From Persicaria tinctoria (taxonomy: Eukaryota; Streptophyta; Magnoliopsida; Caryophyllales; Polygonaceae): 64,000 nt of DNA. Under the pieces are notes generated by a model. That model was not told where the DNA came from. It worked only from the letters and a program-made list of their open reading frames with translations, and made no database searches. A program made the translations under genes and the position numbers. Within the stretch, counting starts at the first letter, position 1, and each line of letters begins with the position of its first letter. The stretch is taken from contig JBANSL010000005.1 in NCBI GenBank assembly GCA_037127255.1, positions 1,798,001 through 1,862,000 on the forward strand, given 5' to 3'. This document shows, piece by piece, positions 10,604-20,814 of this stretch.

Positions 10604-10726
10604 TTAATTACGAAGAAAGGGACTAGTGTTAACTGTTAAATAAGGCGAACCTTGGAATTCAATAAACAGACGTGAGAGACAGAGGTGAGAGACAGAGATT
10701 GAAGAGAGAGAAGTTGCCTACCTTCC

Positions 10727-10734
10727 TATAAATA
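10727..10734 (+). promoter_or_regulatory. TATA box of the lectin receptor kinase
   Basis: TATAAATA lies 97 bp before the start codon at 10831, placing transcription start near 10760. The 5' leader carries a CT run (about 10803-10820), common in plant leaders. No other perfect TATA box lies closer. Confidence 0.7.
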
Positions 10735-10830
10735 GCCCACCGTTGTTGCCGACTTGCCGCCGTGCGTGTATGAAAGAGAAGCTTCTTTATTACTCTCATC
10801 CATCCTCTCTCTCTCTCTCTGAGCCCAATT

Positions 10831-12813
10831 ATGGGAGGAGTCGGTTTTTTCCTAATAGTATGTCTGCAGCTTTTCTGTGAAATCCCCTTTTCAGTTTCAC
10901 TCTCCTTTAACTTCGCCTCCTTGGAATCAGCCAAATCTGGTGATCTAACTCTCAAAGGAGGTGCACACATAGCCGGCCCCAGTCTAGATCTGAACAGGGA
11001 TGCTATCAGGAGCGCGGGCCGAGCTCTGTATGGAAAACCGATGCAGATGTGGGTGATCAGCCACGGCAACACCGCTGTGTTAGCGGATTTCAGCACCCAT
11101 TTCACCTTTGATGTTTTCAGCACTGCCAGCAGCAGCTACTCCGGCGGCGGCGGCGGCGGAGGGTTCTCCTTTGTCATGGTCCCCGATCAAGACTCGAGCT
11201 GGTCCCCCAGCAGCTATGGAAGGTTGCTTGGTCTGTTTAATTCCAACGCGTCCGCTCTTGATGGCGCCGTCGGGCAGAATCATCCAGTTGTGGCCGTGGA
11301 ATTCGACGAGGGCCTCGACCCGGCCTGGGACTTCAGCTCCGATCATATAGGTATTGATGTAAACTCTCTCAAGTCCAAACGTTATGTTAACTTAACTGCT
11401 GGTGGGTTTATCAACATGGGTACTGCAAACGCTTGGGTCAATTACAATTCAACCTCCAAAAATCTGAGTGTTTCCGTTGCCTTTAGTGAGAATTTGGGAT
11501 CTGTTGGTGTTTTCCATATCGTAGATTTGAGGGATGTGTTACCACAAAGGGTTCAAGTAGGGTTTACTGCTTCCACTGGTTCTTCTTCTTCATCTGTTGT
11601 TATCCATAGGATTACCTCTTGGAGTTTCACCTCGCCTGACCTAACAATTCCAAATGCCAAGATGAACAATTGGAAATGGGTAGGATTAGGTATTGCTGGA
11701 TCTGTAGCTGTCCTCATCCTCATTGGAGGGATTGGATTTTGCATTTGGAGGCGGACAAACAATAGAGTTATTCAGCTTGGCAGCCGTGCCCGTTCTGATC
11801 AAGTTCAGCATGTAGATCTTGCCAACTGCGGAGTCATTGAGGTCCCATACAAGCTAATATGTGAGCTAACCAGCAACTTTCATAGCGATTTTCTGATAGG
11901 AGTGGGCGGTTCTGGAGAGGTCTTCCGTTGCAGGTTAAGTAACCCGGAGAGAGATTTGGCGGTTAAGAAGATCAAGAATGGTTTGAGTGTACAAGGTTGG
12001 AAGGAGTTCCGAGCAGAATTAGCCGTTGTTAGCAAAGTTAGACACAAGAATGTGATCCAATTGGATTGCTGGAGTTATGGCGATGGAAACCTCCTCCTTG
12101 GCTTCGAGTTCATGCCAAATGGAAGCTTGAAGAGGCATCTGCACACAACAATTAATCCTCCGCTTCCTTGGGGGACTAGGTACAAGATAATGCTTGATGT
12201 GGTATCAGGGGTAGAATACCTCCACACGGGGTTGAGTCCATTGGTGGTTCACCGTGATATTAAATCCGACAATGTCTTGCTCGACGCAGACTACAAAGCA
12301 AAGGTTGCAGACTTTGGCGTCGCGAGATTCGTTGAGCTAAATCAGAGCATGAAAACTACGACCCCAATCGGAACCTGGGGCTATCTTGCTCCGGAGCTCT
12401 TGCAGGGCCAGAAAGCAAGCCCTGAGTCCGATGTCTACAGCATAGGGAAGCTCTTGCTGGAGACAGTCACTGGTAAACAGCCAACTGTAGACCTGCCCTC
12501 ATTTGTCCGCAACAAGGGTAACATCCTTGATGCGGTAGATGGGAGGCTGGGCTTCGATTTTGACATAAATCAAGCTGAACGTCTACTGAATGTGGGATTT
12601 TTGTGCTGCGATGCTGATCCTGCTAAACGCCCGAAGATGAGTGAAGTCAAAGGCATGCTCGACGTGGCACTGAATCCCCGTAGCTTCTCCAGTACTTCTG
12701 AATATCATCTGCCTAGTTCTGCTGCTGCTGTTGCTCCTCCTCCACCCGCACCTGACTCTTCTTCTACTCATGCTCCTGCTGCGTCGCATTTCCGCCGCAT
12801 TAACACAGCATGA
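10831..12813 (+). CDS. L-type lectin-domain receptor-like kinase, 660 aa
   Basis: A single-exon plasma-membrane receptor kinase. Residues 1-23 are a signal peptide; about 24-265 form a legume-lectin domain whose metal-ligand pattern is present (Glu157, Asp159, Asp163, Asp167, His172; position 163 is usually Asn). Residues 283-305 are the membrane span, followed by WRR. The kinase domain (about 351-615) has the glycine loop GVGGSGEV (357-364), catalytic Lys379, HRD 474-476, DFG 494-496 and APE 520-522, so it should be an active RD kinase. The C-tail is rich in Ala, Pro and Ser. A seven-glycine run (105-111) sits in the lectin domain. Family members sense extracellular signals in defence and development; the ligand here is unknown. 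The start is the first ATG after the TATA box and gives the signal peptide. The frame is intact from ATG to TGA. Confidence 0.95.
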   Translation: MGGVGFFLIVCLQLFCEIPFSVSLSFNFASLESAKSGDLTLKGGAHIAGPSLDLNRDAIRSAGRALYGKPMQMWVISHGNTAVLADFSTHFTFDVFSTASSSYSGGGGGGGFSFVMVPDQDSSWSPSSYGRLLGLFNSNASALDGAVGQNHPVVAVEFDEGLDPAWDFSSDHIGIDVNSLKSKRYVNLTAGGFINMGTANAWVNYNSTSKNLSVSVAFSENLGSVGVFHIVDLRDVLPQRVQVGFTASTGSSSSSVVIHRITSWSFTSPDLTIPNAKMNNWKWVGLGIAGSVAVLILIGGIGFCIWRRTNNRVIQLGSRARSDQVQHVDLANCGVIEVPYKLICELTSNFHSDFLIGVGGSGEVFRCRLSNPERDLAVKKIKNGLSVQGWKEFRAELAVVSKVRHKNVIQLDCWSYGDGNLLLGFEFMPNGSLKRHLHTTINPPLPWGTRYKIMLDVVSGVEYLHTGLSPLVVHRDIKSDNVLLDADYKAKVADFGVARFVELNQSMKTTTPIGTWGYLAPELLQGQKASPESDVYSIGKLLLETVTGKQPTVDLPSFVRNKGNILDAVDGRLGFDFDINQAERLLNVGFLCCDADPAKRPKMSEVKGMLDVALNPRSFSSTSEYHLPSSAAAVAPPPPAPDSSSTHAPAASHFRRINTA

Positions 12814-12854
12814 GTGGTATCAACCACAGAGACAGAGATGTTGACAAAGCAAAA

Positions 12855-12860
12855 AATAAA
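12855..12860 (+). terminator. Poly(A) signal AATAAA
   Basis: AATAAA lies about 40 bp after the lectin kinase stop codon (12811-12813), a plausible near-upstream element for 3' end formation. A TTGT-rich stretch follows at 12915-12935. Confidence 0.5.
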
Positions 12861-12939
12861 GCTATGCTTTATCTCTTTGCAATAGCATAGACTTCAGTTC
12901 AAAATTCAAATCCGTCTGTTGTTTGTTTTTGTATTTTGA

Positions 12940-13052
12940 TTTTGTACAAGGGACATCTCCCTTCTGATTGTACTTTGATTATGTAAAACGGGCGTGGGGA
13001 TGAGCCTCCCGGCTTGGTCGGGTTCCAAACCCCTCAAAAAAATAAAAAAATT
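12940..13052 (+). mobile_element. Probable LINE 3' tail
   Basis: TGTACTTTGATTATG..GGGTTCCAAACCCCTC followed by an A-rich run (AAAAAAATAAAAAAA, about 13036-13050) resembles the 3' untranslated end of plant LINEs. No coding part and no target duplication were found, so it may instead be ordinary 3' UTR of the kinase gene. Confidence 0.35.
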
Positions 13053-13089
13053 GGAGTCATTTATGGACCATTCAATATATATCCTAGTT

Positions 13090-14515
13090 CTACCACCGTG
13101 ATTTTGTTTTCATGCCCAATATGAATGTATCTGTAGCATCATTTTGTGGCATTAAATAGTAAAGACTTGAGAGGAGATCACTCTTTGTGGCTTTAAAATA
13201 TTCATTTTGCTATATGTATTAGTGATTTAGTTTTCGTGCCCAGTATGAATTTAGTAATGTCTATGTTGCATTTTGGTAGTATAATGTTCTGCTGTTTTTG
13301 TATGTTTGAGATTGTTTAAATCTGGACATCGGAAGCATAACTCAGGTTGCATTACTTGATTTTGTGAAAGTTTTCTCTTTGTTTTGTCAACTTTGAGTAA
13401 GTAAATTTATTCTTGGAATTTTGGCCTGTTAATGATAGTATGTTTCTTATAAACTTATTTTGGTGCGCATTCAGTACATATGTATCCAAATATTCAAAAT
13501 CCATCTATGGTGTTCCTTGGTTGTGTTCATATTACCTGACGACCTTTTTCTTAAGTTTGACCTTGATACTCAGTAGATGTGAACTCAAGATTCATTGATA
13601 AACGTCGAATTCATAAATTGTTCAATGTGCTAGCTAGCACATACCTGCCGGGAGCAGTTGAACAATAACCAAGGGGGAAGGAGGAGTCGGCCTCAAGCAT
13701 GAGCAACATACAGTTTGAACTTAACCTGCCCACAATATTCGTATGATTTACATTTTGAACAGCTGAAGACTTCATGGAATTCAAGGTAATTTTTTTCTTG
13801 ACAATTTTCACATAGCAAGCCTTTATTTTCCTGTTTCGGCTTTGATGTCTAGAAAATAGTTTTCGTAGTTGCTTCTGCTGGATTACTACTTTATTGTCTA
13901 CTTTATTAGTTTTGAAATTCAATCTGCAATATACAAGATAATTTTGTGCTGTATACCTAATTAACACACAGGATAAACTGCAAAACTTTGAGAATTTGCA
14001 TTCTTTTCACTTGCTATTCAATTATTTAATTTGGCGGTGCCATTGTTCAGGACTGGTTGCCTGTAATGTGCTTTCATTGATTGGAAGGTCTGTTGCATCA
14101 TTTTAGACTAGCAAAGCATCTAATGGTAATAACCAAAAATAGATGTTTTGAGTTTATTCCTACTCAATTTCACTTGTTTCTAAAAGAGCATCCATTATCT
14201 AACTTTCACAATAAACAGTTGTTTAATAAGCTGTAAAATATTCCAAGGAAGTTTTTCAGTTCTACTCCTGACCTGACAAGCAATTCATAATAGTTGTTAT
14301 CTATGGACAAATACCTGATTTTCTAGTTGTTTAATCCATATGATGCAAGAAAAGTCTTTTGGTTCTTGCCAGATGCAGATATCTCTGACACATACGATAT
14401 TCCTAAAAAAGAGGTGCGGGATCCAGGACAATTAGTCACCACAATCTTCACATCATCAGGGCAGTAAGGGAGTATTGAGTTCTTCTATAGGAGAACTCAA
14501 AGACAATTAAGGTTG
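13090..14515 (+). repeat. Dispersed repeat, copy A
   Basis: Shares long stretches with copies B, C and D (for example GAATCTGGACATCGGAAGC-type sequence, TCCAAATATTCAAAATCCAT, the GAGTCGGCCTCAAGCATGAG segment, and GAGGTGCGGGATCCAGGACA near 14411). It contains a conserved minus-strand frame (13611-13967) also seen in C and D, probably fortuitous. Exon-like pieces on the plus strand are broken. No transposon ends were recognised. It directly follows the lectin kinase. Confidence 0.8.
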
Positions 14516-14747
14516 ACTGCAGTGGCAGATCGAATTTGCTGAAATGAAGGAATGAAACATGATCAAATTAAGGTTGATTGCTGAATACAGAAGACGGGGC
14601 TGAGGGAGTTTTATAGGGAACGGAATACAAAAAACCGAGCAACATTAATGACAAATTTTTTAATTTTATCAATTTATCTTATTCATCTATATATCTATAT
14701 CTATCTATATATCTATATATCTATATATCTATATCTATATATCTTCT
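14516..14747. other. Unassigned spacer with TATC-type microsatellite
   Basis: Copy A ends near 14515; 14516-14680 resembles nothing else seen. From 14680 to 14750 there is an imperfect run of ATATCTAT units, often found at Helitron 5' ends. Confidence 0.5.
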
Positions 14748-15397
14748 ATATATATTATTAAATGAGAAGCAATTTTGCCACGTGTCGCCATTTTATGCCA
14801 AGTTATTTTAGGTAAGTGTATTTTCATAATTATCTAATTAATTAGGGTAATTAACCTATTTATTATTTACCATATATCTCAAAATTCAATCTATCCATAA
14901 TTGGATATATATATATATATACACCCATTAAATTTTTATTAATTTATCTATATATACATAAAAAAAATCAAATTTCAAATTTTTGGTTAATATACATCAA
15001 AATTTAATGATCTTATTAAATTATCTAAAGTATGATTTTGGTTTAATGATTGTAGATTAAAGTTTTCATTTAACATATATTTTATATTTTCTAACCAAGG
15101 GGTTTGAATTAATAAATAACAATACCTATATGTAATTTTTTACATGCTATATTAAATTAAAAGTACGAGAACATATCTTATAAATTCTCTCTTTCATCTG
15201 AGAGATTTTCGTCAAATTATCTTTAGTTAAATCTTTTATATAATATTATAGTGATGGTGTTTTTTTTCTTTCTAATAAGATTATTTTAAAATATCAATAT
15301 CTATACACTTCTTTAAGCGAGAATCATTTTTAATGATGTGTTATCATTACATTTAATTGTAGTTTTTTTGAATTTACATGGGTATCCGGGGCTACTA
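14748..15397 (+). mobile_element. Probable Helitron-derived segment
   Basis: Starts near TCTATATATATTATTAAATG followed by AGAAGCAATTTTGCCACGTG, matching the opening of the Helitron at 43122 (GTAGAAGTTGTTTTGCCACATG). The right end GGGTATCCGGGGCTACTAG resembles a Helitron 3' end, but the base after CTAG is C rather than T, and no clear hairpin was seen. Copy B of the dispersed repeat starts right after it. Confidence 0.45.
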
Positions 15398-17371
15398 GCA
15401 AGTATCATTTTGCTATATGTATTAGTTATTTTGTTTTCGTGCCCAGTATGAATTTAGTAATGTCTATGTTGCATTTTGGTAGTATAATGTTCTGCTGTTT
15501 TTGTATGTTTGAGATTGTTTGAATCTGGACATCGGAAGCATAACTCAGGTTGCATTACTTGATTTTGTGAAAGTTTTCTCTTTGTTTTGTCAACTTTGAG
15601 TAAGTAAATTTATTCTTGTAATTTTGGCCTGTTAATGATATGTTTCTTATAAACTTATTTTGGTGCGCATTCAGTACATATGTATCCAAATATTCAAAAT
15701 CCATCTATGGTGTTCCTTGGTCGTGTTCATATTACCTGACGACCTTTTTCTTAAGTTTGACCTTGATACTCAGTAGATGTGAACTCAAGATTCATTGACA
15801 AACGTCGAATTCCTAAATTGTTTAATGAGCTAGCTAGCACGTACCTGCTGGGAGCAGTTGAACAATAACCAAGGCGGAAAGGGGAGTCGGCCTCAAGCAT
15901 GAGCAACATATTGTTTGAACTTAACCTGCCCACAATATTCGTATGATTTGCATTTTGAACAGCTGAAGACTTCATGGAATTCAAGGTAATTGTTTTCTTG
16001 ACAATTTTCACATAGCAAGCCTTTATTTTTCTGTTTTGGCTTTGATGTCTAGAAAATAGTTTTCATAGTTGCTTCTGCTGGATTACTACTTTATTGTCTA
16101 CTGATGTTTTGATAATTCAATCTCCAATATACAAGATAATTTTGTGATGTATCTGTAGCATCATTTTGGACTAGCAGAGCATCTAATGGTAATAACCATA
16201 AATAGATGTTTTGAGTTTATTCCTACTCAATTACACTTGTTTCTTAAAAAAAGAGCATCCATTATCAAACTTTCACAATAAACAGTTGTTTTAATAAGCT
16301 TTAAAATATTCCAGGGAAGTTTTTCAGTTCTACTCCTGACCTGACAAGCAAAGCATAATATAGGGAAGGAAGATTATATTAGCACATTAACCACCATAGG
16401 TAGTGTTGATCAGCGCAATATTATTCTAGCTGTACCAAGACATGCATCAATATTCTCATTTCATATGCTTATGAAATAGGTGTTATCTATAGACAAATAC
16501 CTGATTTTCTAGTTGTTTAATCTGTATGATGCAAGAAAAGTCTTTTGGTTCTTGCCAGATGCAGATTTCTTGGACACATACGAAATTCCTAAAAAAGAGG
16601 TGCAGGATCCAGGACAATTAGTCACCACAATCTTCACATTATCAGGGCAGTAAGGGAGTATTTAGTTCTTCTATAGGAGAACTCAAAGACAATTTCTGTT
16701 GGACGTGCTCCTCCAGACTATACAATTGATTCTGACCCTGGCTGCTGATTTCCTGATATGGACTGTACCTGCAGCATCCTTGGGATTGTACTGATAAGTT
16801 TACTAGAGTATGTGAAAAACGAAATTTGTTCTCCACAAGGAGAGATGGAAGTTTAGTACAGGATTGCTTCAGCTCAGAAAAAGATGGTTGAATCCCCAAT
16901 AAGAATTATGGCAAATTATGAGAGAATTAAGGCAGAAATGATAAGAAGCTATTTTGGCGAAATTGCTCTTCACCAGAAAATGCAAATGGTATATATTTCA
17001 GAAATGGTACCGCACTATAAAATATGCAAGCTGCGTTGGCCATCACCATGAGAATGATGGTGGTGATGAAGTTGCAGAGATTGATAGTGAACTGATTCCA
17101 TTACAGGAGGACTTTATAGAACATCTGTTTTCTACCAGGAAATACAGCAGTTTTCTGGAGGATCAGGTCAGTTCCCAAGAAATTGATGAACACCCACGAA
17201 TGGTTGCCCTGTTAAAACTCAAAACATACAGCAGATTTAGGGGTCATGTAGGAGAATTGCTGTCCACCGGCTGTTGAAATGTAGGGGAATTGCTGTCCAC
17301 ACTCCACAGGCTGTTGATGATTACCTTCACAACTCCAAAATGGTTTGTTGATCTTTCAAGAGTTTTCCTTT
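15398..17371 (+). repeat. Dispersed repeat, copy B (left part)
   Basis: Head-to-tail with copy A, offset about 2.2 kb, and matching copy D closely through to GATCTTTCAAGAGTTTTCCT at 17350-17370. There it stops at the integrated virus; its continuation is at 31538 (copy F). It includes an exon-like plus-strand frame at 16954-17277 (RKCKWYIFQKWYRTIKYASC, then ENDGGDEVAEIDSE), conserved in copy D. The protein was not recognised. Confidence 0.85.
16954..17277 (+). pseudogene. Exon-like conserved frame in repeat B, unknown
   Basis: A 107-codon frame whose middle 75 residues recur in copy D (56900-57120): FTRKCK.YIFQKWYRTIKYA, HHHENDGGDEVAEIDSEL, FIEHLFSTRKYSSFLEDQV. The pair shows about four amino-acid changes and about three silent changes by eye, so purifying selection is not evident. 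It may be an exon of a duplicated host gene or chance coding. I do not recognise the protein. Confidence 0.35.
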
Positions 17372-18187
17372 GAAATAATTAGCTAAAAAGACAAAATTCT
17401 CAAACTAATTAGGGAAGTAGCCAAACTTTGAAACTATTTAGGGAAATAGCCAAAGTGCTTACTTTTTGACCTTTTAATTGTAGAAAGATATCTCTATTTA
17501 TACTAAATTACGAATATTATCCGAAATTTCTTAGATGTTAAAATATTACTACGAACTTAATATTGATTGTTTAAAAAAAATGACTTTTGGTGGTACTAAC
17601 TACCATAATCTACTAACTATATTATGAATAATAAGTTTTCTGTGGTTTTAAGCCCACCACGCTCTGCAACTAAAAACTTTCAAGCTAAAGAGGTTTGACC
17701 CATACCTGAACTTAGTTACTCTGGACCACCGGCGTTCCTTAGCTTCCGGCTTTCTAGAGGTGGCTAACCTTCAACCAGGCCTCCCTTAGTGCAGATTGAG
17801 CACAGATCTGTTTCGTTTCCTACCTCAGACCGTAGTCTCTAGCTTTTTGTTTTGATTTTGAGAGGGTGAAGGGATTTGAATCAAGAAAACAAAGTATTCA
17901 AAACATAGTGTTCAATTAAGTAGCTTTCCCTTTCTTAAAAACAAACTTTATTGAATCTGGGAAATATTACAACACACAAGCACTCTTAACTTAAAACTTA
18001 AACACACTTAACACTCATACCAGAAGATCCATTGAAAAGTTTTGAACTTTAGAGTGATGGAAACACCAATCTACTCAAATTCAAAACGTTTCTATTTCTC
18101 TTTCTGATTTACAAAGTCTCTTTCTCTCTCTGAGCATATGTTTTCTCTCCTTGGAATTCGATGCCCTTGAACACCAAATGGATGCCC
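17372..18187 (-). other. Viral leader-like region downstream of the viral promoter
   Basis: Lies 3' of the viral TATA box on the minus strand, with only short frames, as expected of the long structured leader of caulimovirid pregenomic RNA. The outer 100 bp holds repeated TAGCCAAA-type motifs that are inverted relative to those at the other viral end (31440-31537). No cellular gene was seen here. Confidence 0.55.
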
Positions 18188-18195
18188 TATTTATA
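18188..18195 (-). promoter_or_regulatory. Viral TATA box (pregenomic RNA promoter)
   Basis: The complement reads TATAAATA, about 170 bp beyond the end of the last viral frame on the minus strand, where caulimovirids place the promoter for their greater-than-genome-length transcript. Whether it still drives transcription cannot be seen. Confidence 0.6.
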
Positions 18196-18363
18196 GAACA
18201 AGTCGAAGGGCATAGGATACCTCTTCAACGACATAATTAAATGGCCTACATGATGGCCTGATAAAGCAAACAAAAGCACACAGTACACAGGTTCACGTGA
18301 TAAAAGCAAAAAATCGTAAAAGCAGGAAGTACAATAATTGTGTTTAGTGGATGATGATGGCGT

Positions 18364-19504
18364 TCAGTTGTCCAGGTTCTGGACCCCTTCGTCTCCCATA
18401 TTGGCTTCCAGGTCATCATCATTGTAATCTTGAACTAGATCTAGAGTATTATCAAACTCCAAATCTTGTTCATTGTCTAGATCGAGATAAAGCATTAATC
18501 CTTCAGCGTAGTCTCGATCCCATGCAATTAGTAAATCGATCATCCTCTCGTGTCCTCTTTTGTCTAAAAAGTGACCGGCCTCTATTTCTGCTAAGTAAAG
18601 ACTAATGGATTCGGTTCTGTTTATGGCTTGCTGCATTAATGAATTGAGTTGTGAGGTTACGATGAAGGTTGTATTTCCGACTTTGAATATCCCACAATCT
18701 GTCTGTCTGAACTTGGTGATGTAGTAGTAGATGTAGAAGAATCCTTTTGCTCTTGCCTCCCAAGTATGTCTTACTACGTCGATTCTTCCTTCCACTACTG
18801 GATCTGTCACGTACCAGTAGTCTTCCCTCATTAGTAGGAAGATTAGGTAATGTGGTAACCGGGTTTTTCCCTGGCTAACATCTATGCAGACACTGATAAC
18901 ACGGCAACAACTTATGTCTTCTATTTTTTTCGAATTTTGTTGCTCTGAGGAAGACCTTCTTCTGGAACTTAGTGAAATACTTGTACAAGATGCTTTCTTC
19001 TTCTTTCTTTGGCCATGGTCTCCTGTTATTGTGGATTCCATTGCACATTCCATATCTCCACGAATTTAAATAGTCTGCATCTTCATTTGGCATGAGGGGT
19101 AATGATAATCCTCCCAATCCGGCGCCAGTGGTTACACAGAAATGGTTACACCATTCCCTTATCATTGCTGGAGTATCGTGATCTCTCAAAGTTACCATCC
19201 AGTAGAAGTTGTCGAAATCTCTCATTTTCCATCTTCTACAGATGTCTTCCCGGAGCTCAGTAGGTAGATGGAGAACTTTTATAATTATCTCTAGAGTTAA
19301 CATTCTTATAACCGCTCTGTGTCTCGTTTGTAGGAGTCCACGACGGAATCTATTCTCGGTAAATCTTCCAAAATCAACAGAAATAGAAAAACTTGGAGGG
19401 GAAACCCATCCTTGGTATCCTCTTATTTCTCCTAAGATATTAACGTCCCATGGGTGGAACACCCATTGCGGATTTTCCCACCGCGTTTGATTTCTCTGAT
19501 CCAT
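18364..19504 (-). pseudogene. Viral 3' ORF of unknown function, frameshifted
   Basis: Two overlapping minus-strand frames (19504-18875 and 19053-18364) appear to be one protein of about 380 residues with a frameshift near 18880-18950. The start overlaps the end of the RNase H frame by about 65 bp, an arrangement expected for a viral ORF. The C-terminus is strongly acidic. In cavemo- and solendoviruses this position holds the translational transactivator/viroplasmin, but I do not see a convincing match to that family, so the function is left open. Confidence 0.6.
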
Positions 19505-20813
19505 CAGCTAACTCTCTCGTTAAGCTGTCAGCTAAAGAATTTTTTGATCCCTGCACATGTTCAATGGTAAAAGTGAATTGATTAAGGGCTAATTGCCAAC
19601 GCAGGAGTCTCCCATGCGCTTTCATATTATCAAGATTGTTATTTATAAAACCCAATATTCCTTTACAATCTGTTCTGACTGTAAAAGGTTTAGGAGCTAG
19701 GAAGATTATAAATTTCTGGATTCCACGATAAATTGCAAGAATCTCCTTCTCCATGACAGTATAATTATACTCAGATTTGTTGAAACTGCCACTGCTATAC
19801 CTGCAAAGCTTGTTATCTTTCTTTATTTTTAAAACAGCTCCCCAATGATAATTACTAGCATCTGTTTCAAGAACTAACTCATCATCTTCATTAGGTAAAG
19901 TCAATATTGGAAGTTTTTCACATCTTCTTTTAAGTTCTTTGACTATTTTAGTATCTAATTGAGTCCAACTCCAGACTTGATCTTTCTTTAACTTAACCTG
20001 TAGAGGTTTTCTCAGTTTGGCTAGATCTTTAATAAAATCAGAAGCATAAGTAAGACAACCTAGAAATCTTTCTAGTTGTTTTCTATCTTTGATTTCATCA
20101 GGAAATTTTTCTACTTTTTCTAGAATATGTTCTTGCAAAATAATTTGACCAGCTTTAATCTTTAATCATAGGAACCCAATTTCAGGCTCAGCATAAATGC
20201 ATTTCTTCTGTCCTAAAATGATTCCATGGTCAATACATTTTTGGGTTATAGCTTTCAAGTCATACTTATGTTGTTCTATAGTTTTAGAGAAGATTAAGAT
20301 ATCATCAATGTAAACAAGACATCAATGTTTAAACTCTTTAAAGACATTGTCCATTCTTCTCTGAAATATTTGTGGTGCATTTTTCAAACCAAAGGGCATG
20401 ACTACCCATTCATAGTGTCCTTGTGGAGCACTAAATGCAGTAAGTGGAATACTTTTCTCATCCATTCTTACCTGCCAATAACCACTTTTACAATCCATTT
20501 TAGAGAACCAAGTGGCTCCCTGTATTCTATTAAATAAAACTGTCTTATTAGGGATATAATATCCGTCAAAAACAGTATTATCATTAAGCTTTTTATAATT
20601 GATAACCATTCTAGCTTTTCCTCTTTTTTCTTCAACATGATTCCTAACCATAAAGGCAGGACTAGAATGAGGACTTTTACTTTCTCGAATTAAACCCTTT
20701 TTTAAGAGTTCATCAATTTGTTCTTTAAATTCTTGTTGATCCTTATAAGTGTAAACCATTTGTTTTACTCTAATGACCGCTTTAGGATCTATTAGCTCTA
20801 TGGTAGCAAATGA
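19440..20813 (-). pseudogene. Viral reverse transcriptase - RNase H
   Basis: RT motifs in order: SPHSSPAFMV, RMVINYKKLN, PFGLKNAPQIFQ and the catalytic YIDD (20312-20301). RNase H follows with its four acidic residues in LETDAS, EKEILAI, RTDCKG and SLADSLTREL. It would copy the pregenomic RNA into DNA. It is broken by TGA at 20322-20324, just ahead of YIDD, and TGA at 20166-20168, and by a frameshift near 20817 that separates it from the protease. The catalytic motifs themselves are preserved. Confidence 0.92.
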
Positions 20814-20814
20814 T

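Noticed and set aside
13611..13967. Minus-strand frame conserved in repeat copies A, B, C and D
   Set aside because: It is conserved only because the DNA is duplicated; lengths differ between copies, the sequence looks like nothing known and the copies have frame breaks, so I did not annotate a gene.
14680..14760. Telomere-like or origin repeat
   Set aside because: Only TATC/TA microsatellite, a common feature at Helitron starts.
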